Source of the DNA: Marinobacter sp. F4206
GTDB taxonomy: Bacteria > Pseudomonadota > Gammaproteobacteria > Pseudomonadales > Oleiphilaceae
NCBI RefSeq assembly: GCF_019392195.1
Contig: NZ_JAHXKI010000002.1
Span: forward strand, 1,860,001 to 1,924,000
Direction of reading: 5' to 3'
DNA length: 64,000 nt
Under the pieces are notes generated by a model, which worked only from the letters and a program-made list of their open reading frames with translations, was not told the origin of the DNA and did no database searches. Each line of letters begins with the position of its first letter. Positions within the stretch are counted from its first letter, which is position 1. A program made the translations under genes and the position numbers. Positions 55,303 through 63,740 of this stretch are shown piece after piece.

Positions 55303-55351
55303 AAAAAAAAGCGCCTGCTCTCCGTTTCCGGACAGCAGGCGCCTATGCCTG
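55303..55351 (-). terminator. Leader terminator with overlapping ANTAR-type hairpin (nrtABD)
   Basis: On the transcript, GCGCCTGCT (55342-55334) pairs with AGCAGGCGC (55319-55311) around a TCCG-GAAA-CGGA cap, followed by eight U (55310-55303). The mini-hairpin CAGGC-ATAGGC-GCCTG (55351-55336) has a five-pair stem and a six-base loop with A1 and G4, and shares its 3' arm with the terminator. The two folds are mutually exclusive. Confidence 0.83.
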
Positions 55352-55390
55352 TCGAATCTGTGATGTTCTGAAATGTGCACTGGTCTGGTT

Positions 55391-55406
55391 TGCACAGCCT
55401 GTGCCA
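55391..55406 (-). promoter_or_regulatory. Sigma-54 promoter of nrtABD
   Basis: The reverse strand reads TGGCACAGGCTGTGCA, with GG-N10-GC and one mismatch to the sigma-54 consensus. The start site is predicted near 55380, about 30 bases before the ANTAR-type hairpin. Confidence 0.8.
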
Positions 55407-55637
55407 GTGATTAAAAGCGCTTCAAAAACAATGGGTAGGAAACATTGCCGCTCTCTCGGGTTGTTTTCGAGACGAGTTCGTGGGGTCGTTTTAGTGCGTA
55501 CTGGTGGATTTTTGCACCATTGTGAATCGGTTGGCCGGGCACGGGAGCCGGCAGTGATCGGAGGCGCCCGAGTCAACAAAGCCCGTGAGCCACAGGTGTC
55601 AGGGCATCGAGCCAGAACCGCTGCACTCGGCTCGCGC

Positions 55638-55653
55638 TGGCCCTGTTATTGCA
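55638..55653 (+). promoter_or_regulatory. Sigma-54 promoter of nasA
   Basis: TGGCCCTGTTATTGCA has GG-N10-GC and an intact TTGCA -12 element. Transcription should begin near 55664. A possible NtrC-like half site (TTGCACCATTGTG, 55512-55524) lies about 115 bp upstream; that second call is weak. Confidence 0.75.
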
Positions 55654-55710
55654 GAGGCTTCTCTCATTGCAAAGATAACTGCCAGAAAAACTGATCAATC
55701 ATCGAAACCA

Positions 55711-55768
55711 GGCAAAGAAGCCCCTCCCCTGCCCAGCGAACTCTCCGCGTGCAGCCGAGGGGCTTTTT
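55711..55768 (+). terminator. Leader terminator with overlapping ANTAR-type hairpin (nasA)
   Basis: AAGCCCCTC (55718-55726) pairs with GAGGGGCTT (55757-55765), with an inner CTGC/GCAG pair, and a five-U run ends at 55768. Just before and overlapping, GGC-AAAGAA-GCC (55711-55722) forms a three-pair mini-hairpin whose six-base loop has A1 and G4. The stem is short compared with the nrtA leader. Confidence 0.75.
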
Positions 55769-55795
55769 GTTTGTGGGCAAAAAAGAGGACGACAC

Positions 55796-58498
55796 GTGGA
55801 AACCAAGCTTCACTACGACGCCGGGATTCAGACCACCTGCCCCTATTGTGGCGTCGGCTGCGGTGTCGTTGCCGGTCCCGGTCCCGATGGCGTTGCCGGC
55901 GATCAGCGTCACCCGGCGAATCAGGGTCGTCTGTGTGTCAAAGGGTCTGCGTTGCATGAAACCCTCACACCAACGGGCCGGCTGCTGGCGCCCCGGGTGG
56001 CGGGCGTGGAGTCCAACTGGCCGGACGCCCTGAAGGCTGTATCGGGCGCCATTCGAGAGGCCGTGGCCAAACACGGGCCCGGCTCGGTGGCCTTCTATCT
56101 TTCCGGCCAGCTGCTGACCGAAGACTATTACGTGGCCAACAAACTGGCCAAGGGGTTCATCGGTACACCCCATGTGGATACCAACTCCCGCCTGTGCATG
56201 TCGTCGGCGGTGGCGGCTCACAAACGGGCTTTCGGCGAGGATTGCGTGCCCGGCTGCTATGAGGATTTCGAGTTGGCGGATCTTCTGGTGCTGGCCGGCA
56301 GCAATGCGGCCTGGGCCCATCCGGTGCTGTATCAGCGGATGAAAGCCGCAAACCGGCCCGGGCGGCGGGTGGTGGTCATTGACCCCCGCCGAACCGCGAC
56401 CGCCGAACTGGCGGACCTGCACCTGAAGCTGAAGCCGGGTACCGACACGATTCTGTTCAACGGGTTGCTGGTGTGGCTGGCCCGGCACAGGGCCATTGAC
56501 CATGGTTATGTCGCCCGGCACTGTCACGGTTTCAAAGAAACTTTTGCCTCAGCCCTGGAGGCTGCGCCTTCGGTGGCGTCCGTCGCCGGGCACTGTGACC
56601 TTGAGGTCCGCGACGTTGAAAGCTTCTATCACTGGTTTGCGGAGACTGCGCGTACGGTCACGGCTTTTTCCCAGGGCATCAACCAGTCGGTGGCCGGCAC
56701 GGATAAATGCAACGCGATCATTAATTGTCACCTGGCCACCGGTCGGGTCGGATTGCCCGGTGCCGGTCCCTTTTCGCTCACTGGGCAGCCCAATGCCATG
56801 GGTGGACGGGAGGTGGGCGGCCTGGCCAATACCCTGGCCGCACACATGGACTATGACAGCCCGGATGCCCGGGACCAGGTCGGCCGGTTCTGGGGCACGG
56901 AGGCCATCCCACAGGGGCCTGGCCTGAAGGCGGTGGATCTGTTTGAAGCGGTCCATCGGGGCGACATCAAGGTGCTCTGGATCATGGGCACCAACCCGGC
57001 GGTCAGCCTGCCCCGATCCTCGCGGGTGCGTGAGGCATTGGCCCGCTGCCCCACGGTGATCGTGTCCGACTGCATGGCGGAGACCGACACCACCGCGTTT
57101 GCTGACATCCTGCTGCCAGCGGCGGGATGGGGTGAGAAAAACGGGACCGTGACCAATTCGGAGCGCTGTATCTCGCGCCAGCGGTCGTTCTTGCCCCTGC
57201 CCGGCGAAGTGCGACCGGACTGGTGGATACTGAGTGCGGTGGCCGGGGCATTGGGCCATGGTCGGGCCTTTGATTACCGGACTCCGGCGGAGATATTCCG
57301 GGAGCATGCGGCGTTGTCCGGTCTGGCTGCCCGTGAGGCCTATGGCCAACGGAAGTTTGATATTGGCGCCCTGAGTGACGTGAGCGAATCCGCATACGAC
57401 CGGATGGTGCCGCTGCAGTGGCCGGTGTCCGCGGACGTGGCGGGAAAGCTGTACGGAACCCGACGGTTGTATGCCGACGGCCATTTTTCAACCGTAGACG
57501 GGCGGGCACGGCTGGTCCCGGTGGCCTCGATTGTACCGGGGCAGATGCCGTCGACGGCCCATCCGATCGTGGTCAACGCGGGTCGGGTTCGCGACCAGTG
57601 GCACACCATGACCCGGACCGCCCTGGCGCCCCGTCTGCTGGCCCATCGCCCGGAACCGTTCATCGAGGTGCATCCGACGGATGCCCAGCGTCTGGGACTG
57701 CGGGAGGGTGAACTGGGTCGACTGACCGGCAGCGACAAGGGGGAGTACGTCGGGCGAGTCCGGATCACCACGGATCAGCGGCCGGGTGAGGCGTTTGTGC
57801 CTATCCACTGGAATCAGCAGTTTGCCTCCCAGGGCACGGCGACCAGCCTGATGATGCCAGTGACCGATCCGTTCTCCGGGCAGCCGGAAGGCAAACATGG
57901 CGTGGCCAGCCTGCAACCGGTGCCCAGCCGCTGGCATGCGCGATTGATGCGGCGATCGGGCCAGGACTGGCGGCCGGAACAGGCCAGTCCGGACGGTTAC
58001 TGGAGCCGGCAACCGCTGAGTCACAGTGACAGTTGGTGGCTGGCGGGCAATCAGCCCGTGGACTGGGAACGTGAGGTGGACCTCTGGCTGGGTGGTGCAC
58101 CGCAGATGCTGATGGGGGACCCGGCCTGCGGGCGCTTCCGTGCGGCCCGGATTCTGAAAGGCCAGCTCCAGGCGATTCTGCTGGTCGATACGGTGGTCAC
58201 AGCCTTGCCGGATCTGGCCTGGCTGGATCAGTGTTTCGGGGCTGAAGGGTTGAGCCGGGAACAGCGCCAGTGTCTGCTTGCCGCGCGCTCGGTGGAGACG
58301 GAAGATACCGGGGCGCTGGTGTGTAGCTGTTTCCAGGTCGGTGAAAAACAGATTGCGACCGCCATCCGTGGCGGTAAAGACAGTGTCGAAGCCCTGGGCA
58401 AGGCGTTGAAGTGTGGCACCAACTGCGGCTCCTGTGTCCCGGAACTGCGCAGTCTGTTGAACGAAACCCGACCGCAACAGGCGACCGCAGCCACCTGA
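55796..58498 (+). CDS. nasA: Assimilatory nitrate reductase catalytic subunit
   Basis: A 900-residue molybdopterin (bis-MGD) nitrate reductase. The N-terminal [4Fe-4S] ligands are C15, C18, C22 and C47 (TTCPYCGVGCG, GRLCVKG). The molybdopterin domains follow (GSNAAWAHPV, VIDPRRTATAELADLHL, GTNPAVSLPRSSRVREAL). A BFD-type [2Fe-2S] domain closes the protein, with VCSCFQVGEKQIATAI and CGTNCGSC (about 840-885). It lacks an NAD(P)H/FAD domain, so the flavoprotein encoded with nirB probably donates electrons. Start is GTG, with GAGGA seven bases upstream. It forms its own unit, divergent from nrtA. Confidence 0.95.
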   Translation: METKLHYDAGIQTTCPYCGVGCGVVAGPGPDGVAGDQRHPANQGRLCVKGSALHETLTPTGRLLAPRVAGVESNWPDALKAVSGAIREAVAKHGPGSVAFYLSGQLLTEDYYVANKLAKGFIGTPHVDTNSRLCMSSAVAAHKRAFGEDCVPGCYEDFELADLLVLAGSNAAWAHPVLYQRMKAANRPGRRVVVIDPRRTATAELADLHLKLKPGTDTILFNGLLVWLARHRAIDHGYVARHCHGFKETFASALEAAPSVASVAGHCDLEVRDVESFYHWFAETARTVTAFSQGINQSVAGTDKCNAIINCHLATGRVGLPGAGPFSLTGQPNAMGGREVGGLANTLAAHMDYDSPDARDQVGRFWGTEAIPQGPGLKAVDLFEAVHRGDIKVLWIMGTNPAVSLPRSSRVREALARCPTVIVSDCMAETDTTAFADILLPAAGWGEKNGTVTNSERCISRQRSFLPLPGEVRPDWWILSAVAGALGHGRAFDYRTPAEIFREHAALSGLAAREAYGQRKFDIGALSDVSESAYDRMVPLQWPVSADVAGKLYGTRRLYADGHFSTVDGRARLVPVASIVPGQMPSTAHPIVVNAGRVRDQWHTMTRTALAPRLLAHRPEPFIEVHPTDAQRLGLREGELGRLTGSDKGEYVGRVRITTDQRPGEAFVPIHWNQQFASQGTATSLMMPVTDPFSGQPEGKHGVASLQPVPSRWHARLMRRSGQDWRPEQASPDGYWSRQPLSHSDSWWLAGNQPVDWEREVDLWLGGAPQMLMGDPACGRFRAARILKGQLQAILLVDTVVTALPDLAWLDQCFGAEGLSREQRQCLLAARSVETEDTGALVCSCFQVGEKQIATAIRGGKDSVEALGKALKCGTNCGSCVPELRSLLNETRPQQATAAT

Positions 58499-58507
58499 CC
58501 CTGGCCC

Positions 58508-59200
58508 TCAGTTCAGCTTGCGGAGCATCTGGATCGGCACCCGGTAACGCGCGCTTGGGGCACACCCCGTCGCCCTGACGGTACAGGTCTTGCGGTTGAC
58601 CCGGAGAATGTTGCCGCGGACCTCCCGGGGCCCCGAGCCAAAGGCGACGGCCTCGCCCACCTGCCAGTGGGATCGCTCCACCACCGGATCCGGCAATTCG
58701 AACGCGACATCGGACAATGCCACGCCACACTCGGCGGCCCGGTCAGCCAGTGCCTGCCGGGTCGCATCGGCGCCTCCGCTCTCGTACAAGCCATCCAGAA
58801 TGCCGTAGAAGTGCCGGTTATGTACCGAGCCCCGGAATCGTTGCCCGGCGCTCTGCTGCAGCAGATGGGCAAATTCATGGCAGCAGGTGTGCGCCAGCAG
58901 GTTCAGTGGGCTCAATTGCCCACCGAAATAACCCCGACGCCGGATTTCCCGACTGGATAGCCAGCCACTGGCGGTATGGGGCTGGTGCTTGGCCTCAATC
59001 ATTCGCACGCCGTAGGTGATGAGGTGTTGTTGCTGCTGCGGGTCAAAGCGATGGTAAGTGGCCTGGCCAGAACCCACCCGACAGATCAGGAAGCTGCCCG
59101 GAGTCCGGTCCCGGACCCAGCCAGCGGCGGGTCGCCAGAGCACATCAACGGTGGTGTCGCACATCAGTTGGCCGACTTGCCGGGCCTGGGCACTTTTCAT
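58508..59200 (-). CDS. SprT-like metallopeptidase-fold protein
   Basis: The 230-residue product has a zinc-type HEFAHLLQQS motif (HExxH) preceded by LLAHTCC, and then GQRFRGSVHNRHFYGILDGLYE, which may provide the third ligand. The layout fits SprT-like proteins and is consistent with an intact active site. The C-terminal 70 residues form a small beta domain (VGEAVAFGSGPREVRG, VRATGCAP). ATG 59200 is used; a TTG one codon upstream is possible, and no strong ribosome site is visible. It is convergent with nasA (9-bp gap). Function unknown; not an obvious nitrate gene. Confidence 0.7.
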   Translation of the reverse strand: MKSAQARQVGQLMCDTTVDVLWRPAAGWVRDRTPGSFLICRVGSGQATYHRFDPQQQQHLITYGVRMIEAKHQPHTASGWLSSREIRRRGYFGGQLSPLNLLAHTCCHEFAHLLQQSAGQRFRGSVHNRHFYGILDGLYESGGADATRQALADRAAECGVALSDVAFELPDPVVERSHWQVGEAVAFGSGPREVRGNILRVNRKTCTVRATGCAPSARYRVPIQMLRKLN

Positions 59201-59318
59201 CAAGCGGGTACTTTATTCAACGGCATTGGCCTTCATGATACCCGTTGCCTGTTCCGGGGTAAAAATCAAAACGGCCGGCCCGGAGGCCAGCCGCAGAGTC
59301 GTTGTCGCCTCCGAAGAA

Positions 59319-59837
59319 TCAGGCTTCGAACGGCGAACGCCAGTCGTCGGCGCCGGAGGTGCCGGCAACGGCATGCTCCCAGGTTACCTTGCGGTAGGAC
59401 ACGGACACGGTAACCAGCTGGGTGAAATCAGCGTTGCTGGCATCCTGGCAGTGGGGCATGTTGCAGTTGATGTCGATGATGGTGGCATCCTCGAGGATGG
59501 TGGAGAAGAAATGCTCCTGCTTGCCTTCAACGGAGGTGCGATACCACTTAAGCTCAACCTTGGGCAGCATTTCGCCAGAGGCCAGGGCGTTGTACATCAG
59601 CGGCGTAGCCTTGTTCAGCGCAGAGGTGAATTTGAATGGCTTGTGTACCCGCTGACCGGAGGGCTGGCCCGATTGCGGGTCCGTCGGCACGGTGACCACG
59701 TGGCTGAATTCCTGAACCAGGATTTCGTCTTCGTGACCTTCCACGTAGATGTTGCCCACGGAATCGGAAGTGAATGCACCGGCGGTGATGTTGCCCTGAG
59801 TCTGGCCTTCGATACTGATGTAACAAGGAGTTGGCAT
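59319..59837 (-). CDS. hcp: Hcp family type VI secretion protein (orphan)
   Basis: The 172-residue protein matches Hcp: the PTPCYISIEGQTQGNITAGAF opening (split at Gly), FSHVVTVPTDPQSGQPSGQRVHKPFKF, TSALNKATPLMYNALASGE and a C-terminal TQLVTVSVSYRKVTWEH strand. Hcp forms the hexameric tube of the T6SS. No vgrG, tssB/C or other T6SS gene is in this window, so it is an orphan copy. ATG 59837 is preferred with GGAG six bases upstream. A sigma-54-like site lies about 66 bp upstream. It follows the PP2C-kinase gene on the same strand. Confidence 0.93.
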   Translation of the reverse strand: MPTPCYISIEGQTQGNITAGAFTSDSVGNIYVEGHEDEILVQEFSHVVTVPTDPQSGQPSGQRVHKPFKFTSALNKATPLMYNALASGEMLPKVELKWYRTSVEGKQEHFFSTILEDATIIDINCNMPHCQDASNADFTQLVTVSVSYRKVTWEHAVAGTSGADDWRSPFEA

Positions 59838-59902
59838 AGTCTGCTCCATGACGTGTGAATAAAAAGCTGTCCCTGAGGTCTGTCCCTGGACGCCGATGCC
59901 GG

Positions 59903-59918
59903 TACAAGTGCTGTGCCA
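59903..59918 (-). promoter_or_regulatory. Sigma-54-like promoter upstream of hcp
   Basis: The reverse strand reads TGGCACAGCACTTGTA: a perfect -24 TGGCAC and TTG, but GT where -12 GC is expected. It is 66 bp before hcp. Orphan hcp genes are sigma-54-dependent in Vibrio and others, so it is plausible. Confidence 0.5.
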
Positions 59919-60005
59919 GCTATGGAAAAGGCATATAAATCAATAATAAATGGGCTTCCTGGGTAGGCAGGGACCGGTGCGAGGCAAACCCCTACCCGCG
60001 TACCG

Positions 60006-60023
60006 GGCCAGCGATTGCTGGCC
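60006..60023 (-). terminator. Hairpin after the PP2C-kinase gene
   Basis: GGCCAGC pairs with GCTGGCC around a four-base loop in the 210-bp gap between the kinase stop and the hcp start. There is no strong U-run, so it would at most weakly separate the two transcripts. Confidence 0.4.
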
Positions 60024-60047
60024 GGGCAACAATTGGCCCGCTGGGTC

Positions 60048-61775
60048 TCAGTCGAAGGCGAGGGTGGCCAGCAGTGCCAGAAACAGCAGTGCGGACACAC
60101 TTTGCCAGAAGGTCACCGGGTGTCGCTCCATCAAGGGCGGCCGGCGCCGGGTCTGCCAGTCCGTTCCGGGCTGGCGCAGGTCGTGGAGAAATTCGGACAG
60201 GGCCGGATAACGGCGGTGGGGTTCGGGATGCAGGGCCCGGCCGAGGGCGTCATCGACCCACACCGGTACATCCTCGCGGTAGGGTCGGGCGGACTGGTAG
60301 GTGAGCCGGCGCTGGTGGCTGCGGTTGCGAATCCGCGGCACTTCGGCCTCGTAGGGCAACCGGCCGGTAAGCAGCTGGTAGGCGATAACCGCGAGTGAGA
60401 ACTGGTCGGCGCGCCAGCTGGCGGGTTCCCCCAGGAAGGTTTCCGGAGCACTGTACAGGGCCGCGCCCCGGGGATGCGCGGCTTCTTCGTGGTCGTTCAG
60501 TTCCTGCAGGCCGGCGACCCGGGTGGCGCCGAAGTCGATCAGGGTAACGGTGCCCTCGGCGTCCACCAGTATGTTCTCCGGTTTCAGGTCCTGATGCACC
60601 ATTTCCAGTCGGTGGAAGGCTCGCAGCCCCCGCCCGACTTGCTCGATGAGGCCGCGGACGGTTTCCAGATCCGGGGCCGGGTGATCCAGCATCCACTGCT
60701 TGAGGGTCCGACCCGCCACAAAGTGCGTCACCAGGTACATACAGCTGCGCGGTCGTTCCGGGGCAAACGGTCGAACCACGTGGGGATTGCTGATGCGCCG
60801 GGCAATCCACTCCTCGGCCGCGAACTGTTCCAGGTATTGCGGGTCTTCGCGTAAATCCATGGACGGCGTCTTGATAACCACCGGTGTCTCGCTGGCCTCG
60901 TCCACCGCCTGGAAGACGTGACTGCGGCCGCTGGCGTGGATCTGCCGGACAATGCGGTAGCCATCGATGATCTGGCCGGGCGTCAGCTCCGGGGCAAACG
61001 GCAACTGACCCAGCTCCCGGTAGAGCTCGCCGGCCTCGCGCGCATCCGGAACGGCATCAATCCGGACAATCTGCACCGTCAGATTGTCGTCGCTGCCGGC
61101 TGCCAGGGCGGCCCGGGCAATCGCCTGGGCCGCGGTAGTCAGGTCGTCACCTTCGTGCTGGAGCAGGCGGGTGATCTCGGCTTCCGGCAGGTGCTCGTAG
61201 ATGCCGTCGGTGGTGAGCAGGAACAGGTCACCGGCGCGCAGTGGTGTCTGGCGGTAATCAATGTCGAGCCGGTGTTCCATGCCCATGGCCCGGGTCAGGC
61301 AACTCTCGGTACGGGACAGCCAGAGCCGGTGGTCCGTGCTCAACTGTTCCAGTGCGCGGTTCTGGACCCGGTATACCCGGGAGTCGCCGACATTGAAAAT
61401 GTGCGCCGTGGTGGACTTCAGGACCATCACGCTCAGGGTGCAGACGTAACCGCGGTCCCGGTCATACCGGTACTGGCTCTGTCGGGTCTGGGCATGTAAC
61501 CAGGCGTTGGTCGCCCGGAGCACGCGCTGGGCCGACTGCTTCACCGACCAGGTTTCCGGGGTCGAGAAATAGTCGCTGAGGAAGCCTGCCACGGCCGATT
61601 CGCTGGCCACCTGGCTGACATTGCTGGAACTGATGCCGTCCGCGATGGCAATGGCGATGCCTTTGGTGACCCGCTGGTGATCATCCGGAATCATCAGGCC
61701 GTGGAAATCCTGATTCACGGCTTTCAGGCCCTTGTCAGAATACTGGCCGACCGAAATTTCCAGGGCAGCAGTCAT
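60048..61775 (-). CDS. PP2C-type phosphatase / serine-threonine kinase fusion
   Basis: A 575-residue bifunctional regulator. N-terminal PP2C domain (about 1-230): DFHGLMIPDDHQ, AIADGISSSNVSQVAS, FNVGDSRVYRV, LTTDGIYE. Eukaryotic-type kinase (about 265-525): Gly-rich loop IHASGRSHVFQA, VVIKTP (catalytic Lys), VHQDLKPENILVD (Arg of HRD replaced by Gln), LIDFGATR, YSAPETF. A C-terminal membrane helix (VSALLFLALLATLAF) anchors it. It lies 73 bp after the NirC/FocA-like gene. From memory, P. aeruginosa also carries a kinase gene next to its nitrate-assimilation genes (PA1782), so the linkage may be conserved. Target unknown. Confidence 0.9.
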   Translation of the reverse strand: MTAALEISVGQYSDKGLKAVNQDFHGLMIPDDHQRVTKGIAIAIADGISSSNVSQVASESAVAGFLSDYFSTPETWSVKQSAQRVLRATNAWLHAQTRQSQYRYDRDRGYVCTLSVMVLKSTTAHIFNVGDSRVYRVQNRALEQLSTDHRLWLSRTESCLTRAMGMEHRLDIDYRQTPLRAGDLFLLTTDGIYEHLPEAEITRLLQHEGDDLTTAAQAIARAALAAGSDDNLTVQIVRIDAVPDAREAGELYRELGQLPFAPELTPGQIIDGYRIVRQIHASGRSHVFQAVDEASETPVVIKTPSMDLREDPQYLEQFAAEEWIARRISNPHVVRPFAPERPRSCMYLVTHFVAGRTLKQWMLDHPAPDLETVRGLIEQVGRGLRAFHRLEMVHQDLKPENILVDAEGTVTLIDFGATRVAGLQELNDHEEAAHPRGAALYSAPETFLGEPASWRADQFSLAVIAYQLLTGRLPYEAEVPRIRNRSHQRRLTYQSARPYREDVPVWVDDALGRALHPEPHRRYPALSEFLHDLRQPGTDWQTRRRPPLMERHPVTFWQSVSALLFLALLATLAFD

Positions 61776-61848
61776 AAATCAGCCCCCGTCCGGCTGTGAA
61801 CCCGGCGGGGGCAATCCGGCCTGCGCGGCGGCCGGGACAGTGCAAGGA

Positions 61849-62697
61849 TCAGGCACGGTTGGCCAGAGCGGAGTCGTCATAGGCGGCTGGAGCTGGACGC
61901 TTCGGAGCTGTGCGTACGTGCGTGGTGTACAGCGTGAGGCCGGTAAAGGCGAGGCCGCCCACCAGGTTGCCCAGTACGGTCGGAATCTCGTTCCACCAGA
62001 GGTAGTCCATGACCGAGAATTCACCGCCCATGATGATGGCCGACGGGAACAGGAACATGTTCACGATGGAATGCTCGAAGCCCATGAAGAAGAACAGCAT
62101 GATCGGCATCCACATGGCCAGCACCTTGCCGCTCACGTTGGTGGAGATCATGGCGCCAACGACACCCATGGAGACCATCCAGTTGCACAGCATGCCGCGG
62201 ATGAAGATGGTGGCCCAGCCTGCCGCCCCGTACTCAGCGTAACCCAGGGTCCGGGCCTCACCGACGCTGGCGATCTTGGCGCCAACGGCGCCGGGGTCGG
62301 TGTTGAAGCCGTAGGTGAAGATGAAGGCCATCATGAAGGCGACGGTCAGGGCGCCACCGAGGTTGCCCAGAAAAACCCAGCCCCAGTTACGCAGGATGGC
62401 TTTCGGCGTTACCCCCGGACGTTTGTCGAGCAGCGCCAGCGGGGTCAGCATGAACACCCCGGTCAGCAGGTCGAAGCCCATGAGGTACAACATGCAGAAA
62501 CCGATCGGGAACAGAATGGCGCCGATCAGGAAGACACCGGTCTCGACGGCAACGGTGATGGCAAACGCGGCCGCCAGGGCCAGGATGGCACCGGCCATGA
62601 AGGCCCGGATCAGCGTGTCCCGTGTCGACATGTAGATCTTTGATTCACCGGCGTCCACCATCTTGGTGACGAACTCCGAAGGTAAAATATAAGACAT
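61849..62697 (-). CDS. nirC: Formate/nitrite transporter family channel (NirC-like)
   Basis: A 282-residue FNT channel with six helices. Segments match FNT: MSTRDTLIRAFMAGAILALAAAFAITVA (about 22-49), FCMLYLMGFDLLTGVFMLTPLALLDK, the NWGWVFLGNLGGAL helix and GFEHSIVNMFLFPSAI, which holds the pore His. Likely moves nitrite (or formate) across the inner membrane. ATG 62697 is used; GAGAGG lies about ten bases upstream. It is first in a sigma-54 unit with the leader terminator at 62.7 kb, and the PP2C-kinase follows. Confidence 0.9.
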   Translation of the reverse strand: MSYILPSEFVTKMVDAGESKIYMSTRDTLIRAFMAGAILALAAAFAITVAVETGVFLIGAILFPIGFCMLYLMGFDLLTGVFMLTPLALLDKRPGVTPKAILRNWGWVFLGNLGGALTVAFMMAFIFTYGFNTDPGAVGAKIASVGEARTLGYAEYGAAGWATIFIRGMLCNWMVSMGVVGAMISTNVSGKVLAMWMPIMLFFFMGFEHSIVNMFLFPSAIIMGGEFSVMDYLWWNEIPTVLGNLVGGLAFTGLTLYTTHVRTAPKRPAPAAYDDSALANRA

Positions 62698-62716
62698 AAC
62701 TGGTTCCTCTCGCCCA

Positions 62717-62785
62717 CAAAAAAACGGCGCTACCCTCCCCATGCCGCGTTCGAGAGTGCAGGGGGTGAGCAGACGCCGTCGTCTG
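62717..62785 (-). terminator. Leader terminator with overlapping ANTAR-type hairpin (nirC)
   Basis: On the transcript, ACGGCG (62779-62774) pairs with CGCCGT (62729-62724), with inner ACCCC/GGGG pairs, and a U-run (62723-62717) follows. The competing mini-hairpin CAGAC-GACGGC-GTCTG (62785-62770) has five stem pairs and G4 in its six-base loop, but G1 instead of A1, and shares bases with the terminator. Confidence 0.72.
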
Positions 62786-62809
62786 AAAAGTATTCTGTCG
62801 CTGTGAACA

Positions 62810-62825
62810 GAGCCCACGTTGGCTC
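62810..62825 (-). promoter_or_regulatory. Upstream ANTAR-target hairpin (nirC leader)
   Basis: GAGCC-AACGTG-GGCTC is a five-pair stem with a six-base loop carrying A1 and G4. With the hairpin at 62770-62785 it makes the two-hairpin layout of known ANTAR RNA targets, close to the predicted 5' end (about 62830). Confidence 0.75.
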
Positions 62826-62840
62826 CGTTAGCTGAGGATT

Positions 62841-62856
62841 TGCAGAGACCGTGCCA
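62841..62856 (-). promoter_or_regulatory. Sigma-54 promoter of nirC-kinase
   Basis: The reverse strand reads TGGCACGGTCTCTGCA: GG-N10-GC, one mismatch to the consensus. The predicted start is near 62830, giving a leader of about 133 bases. Confidence 0.8.
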
Positions 62857-63017
62857 GAGTAACTGTCGGCTTGTGAAAGGTTTTGTATTTCAGAAGGTTG
62901 TCAGAGTTGCTCGGGCGCGATGCGGGCGGTGCCGGGCTGGCGCTCCAACACCGGTCGCACCGGTTCAGTGCGTTAATCATTGCCATGCTGCACGCTGGAA
63001 CAGATGTTTGAACGGTG

Positions 63018-63736
<719 letters not shown>

Positions 63737-63740
<4 letters not shown>

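Noticed and set aside
55645..55679. Stem-loop GTTATTGCA/TGCAAAGATAAC first read as the upstream ANTAR hairpin of nasA
   Set aside because: Its 5' half overlaps the -12 region of the sigma-54 promoter, so it lies at or upstream of the transcript start and cannot be in the RNA as a whole.
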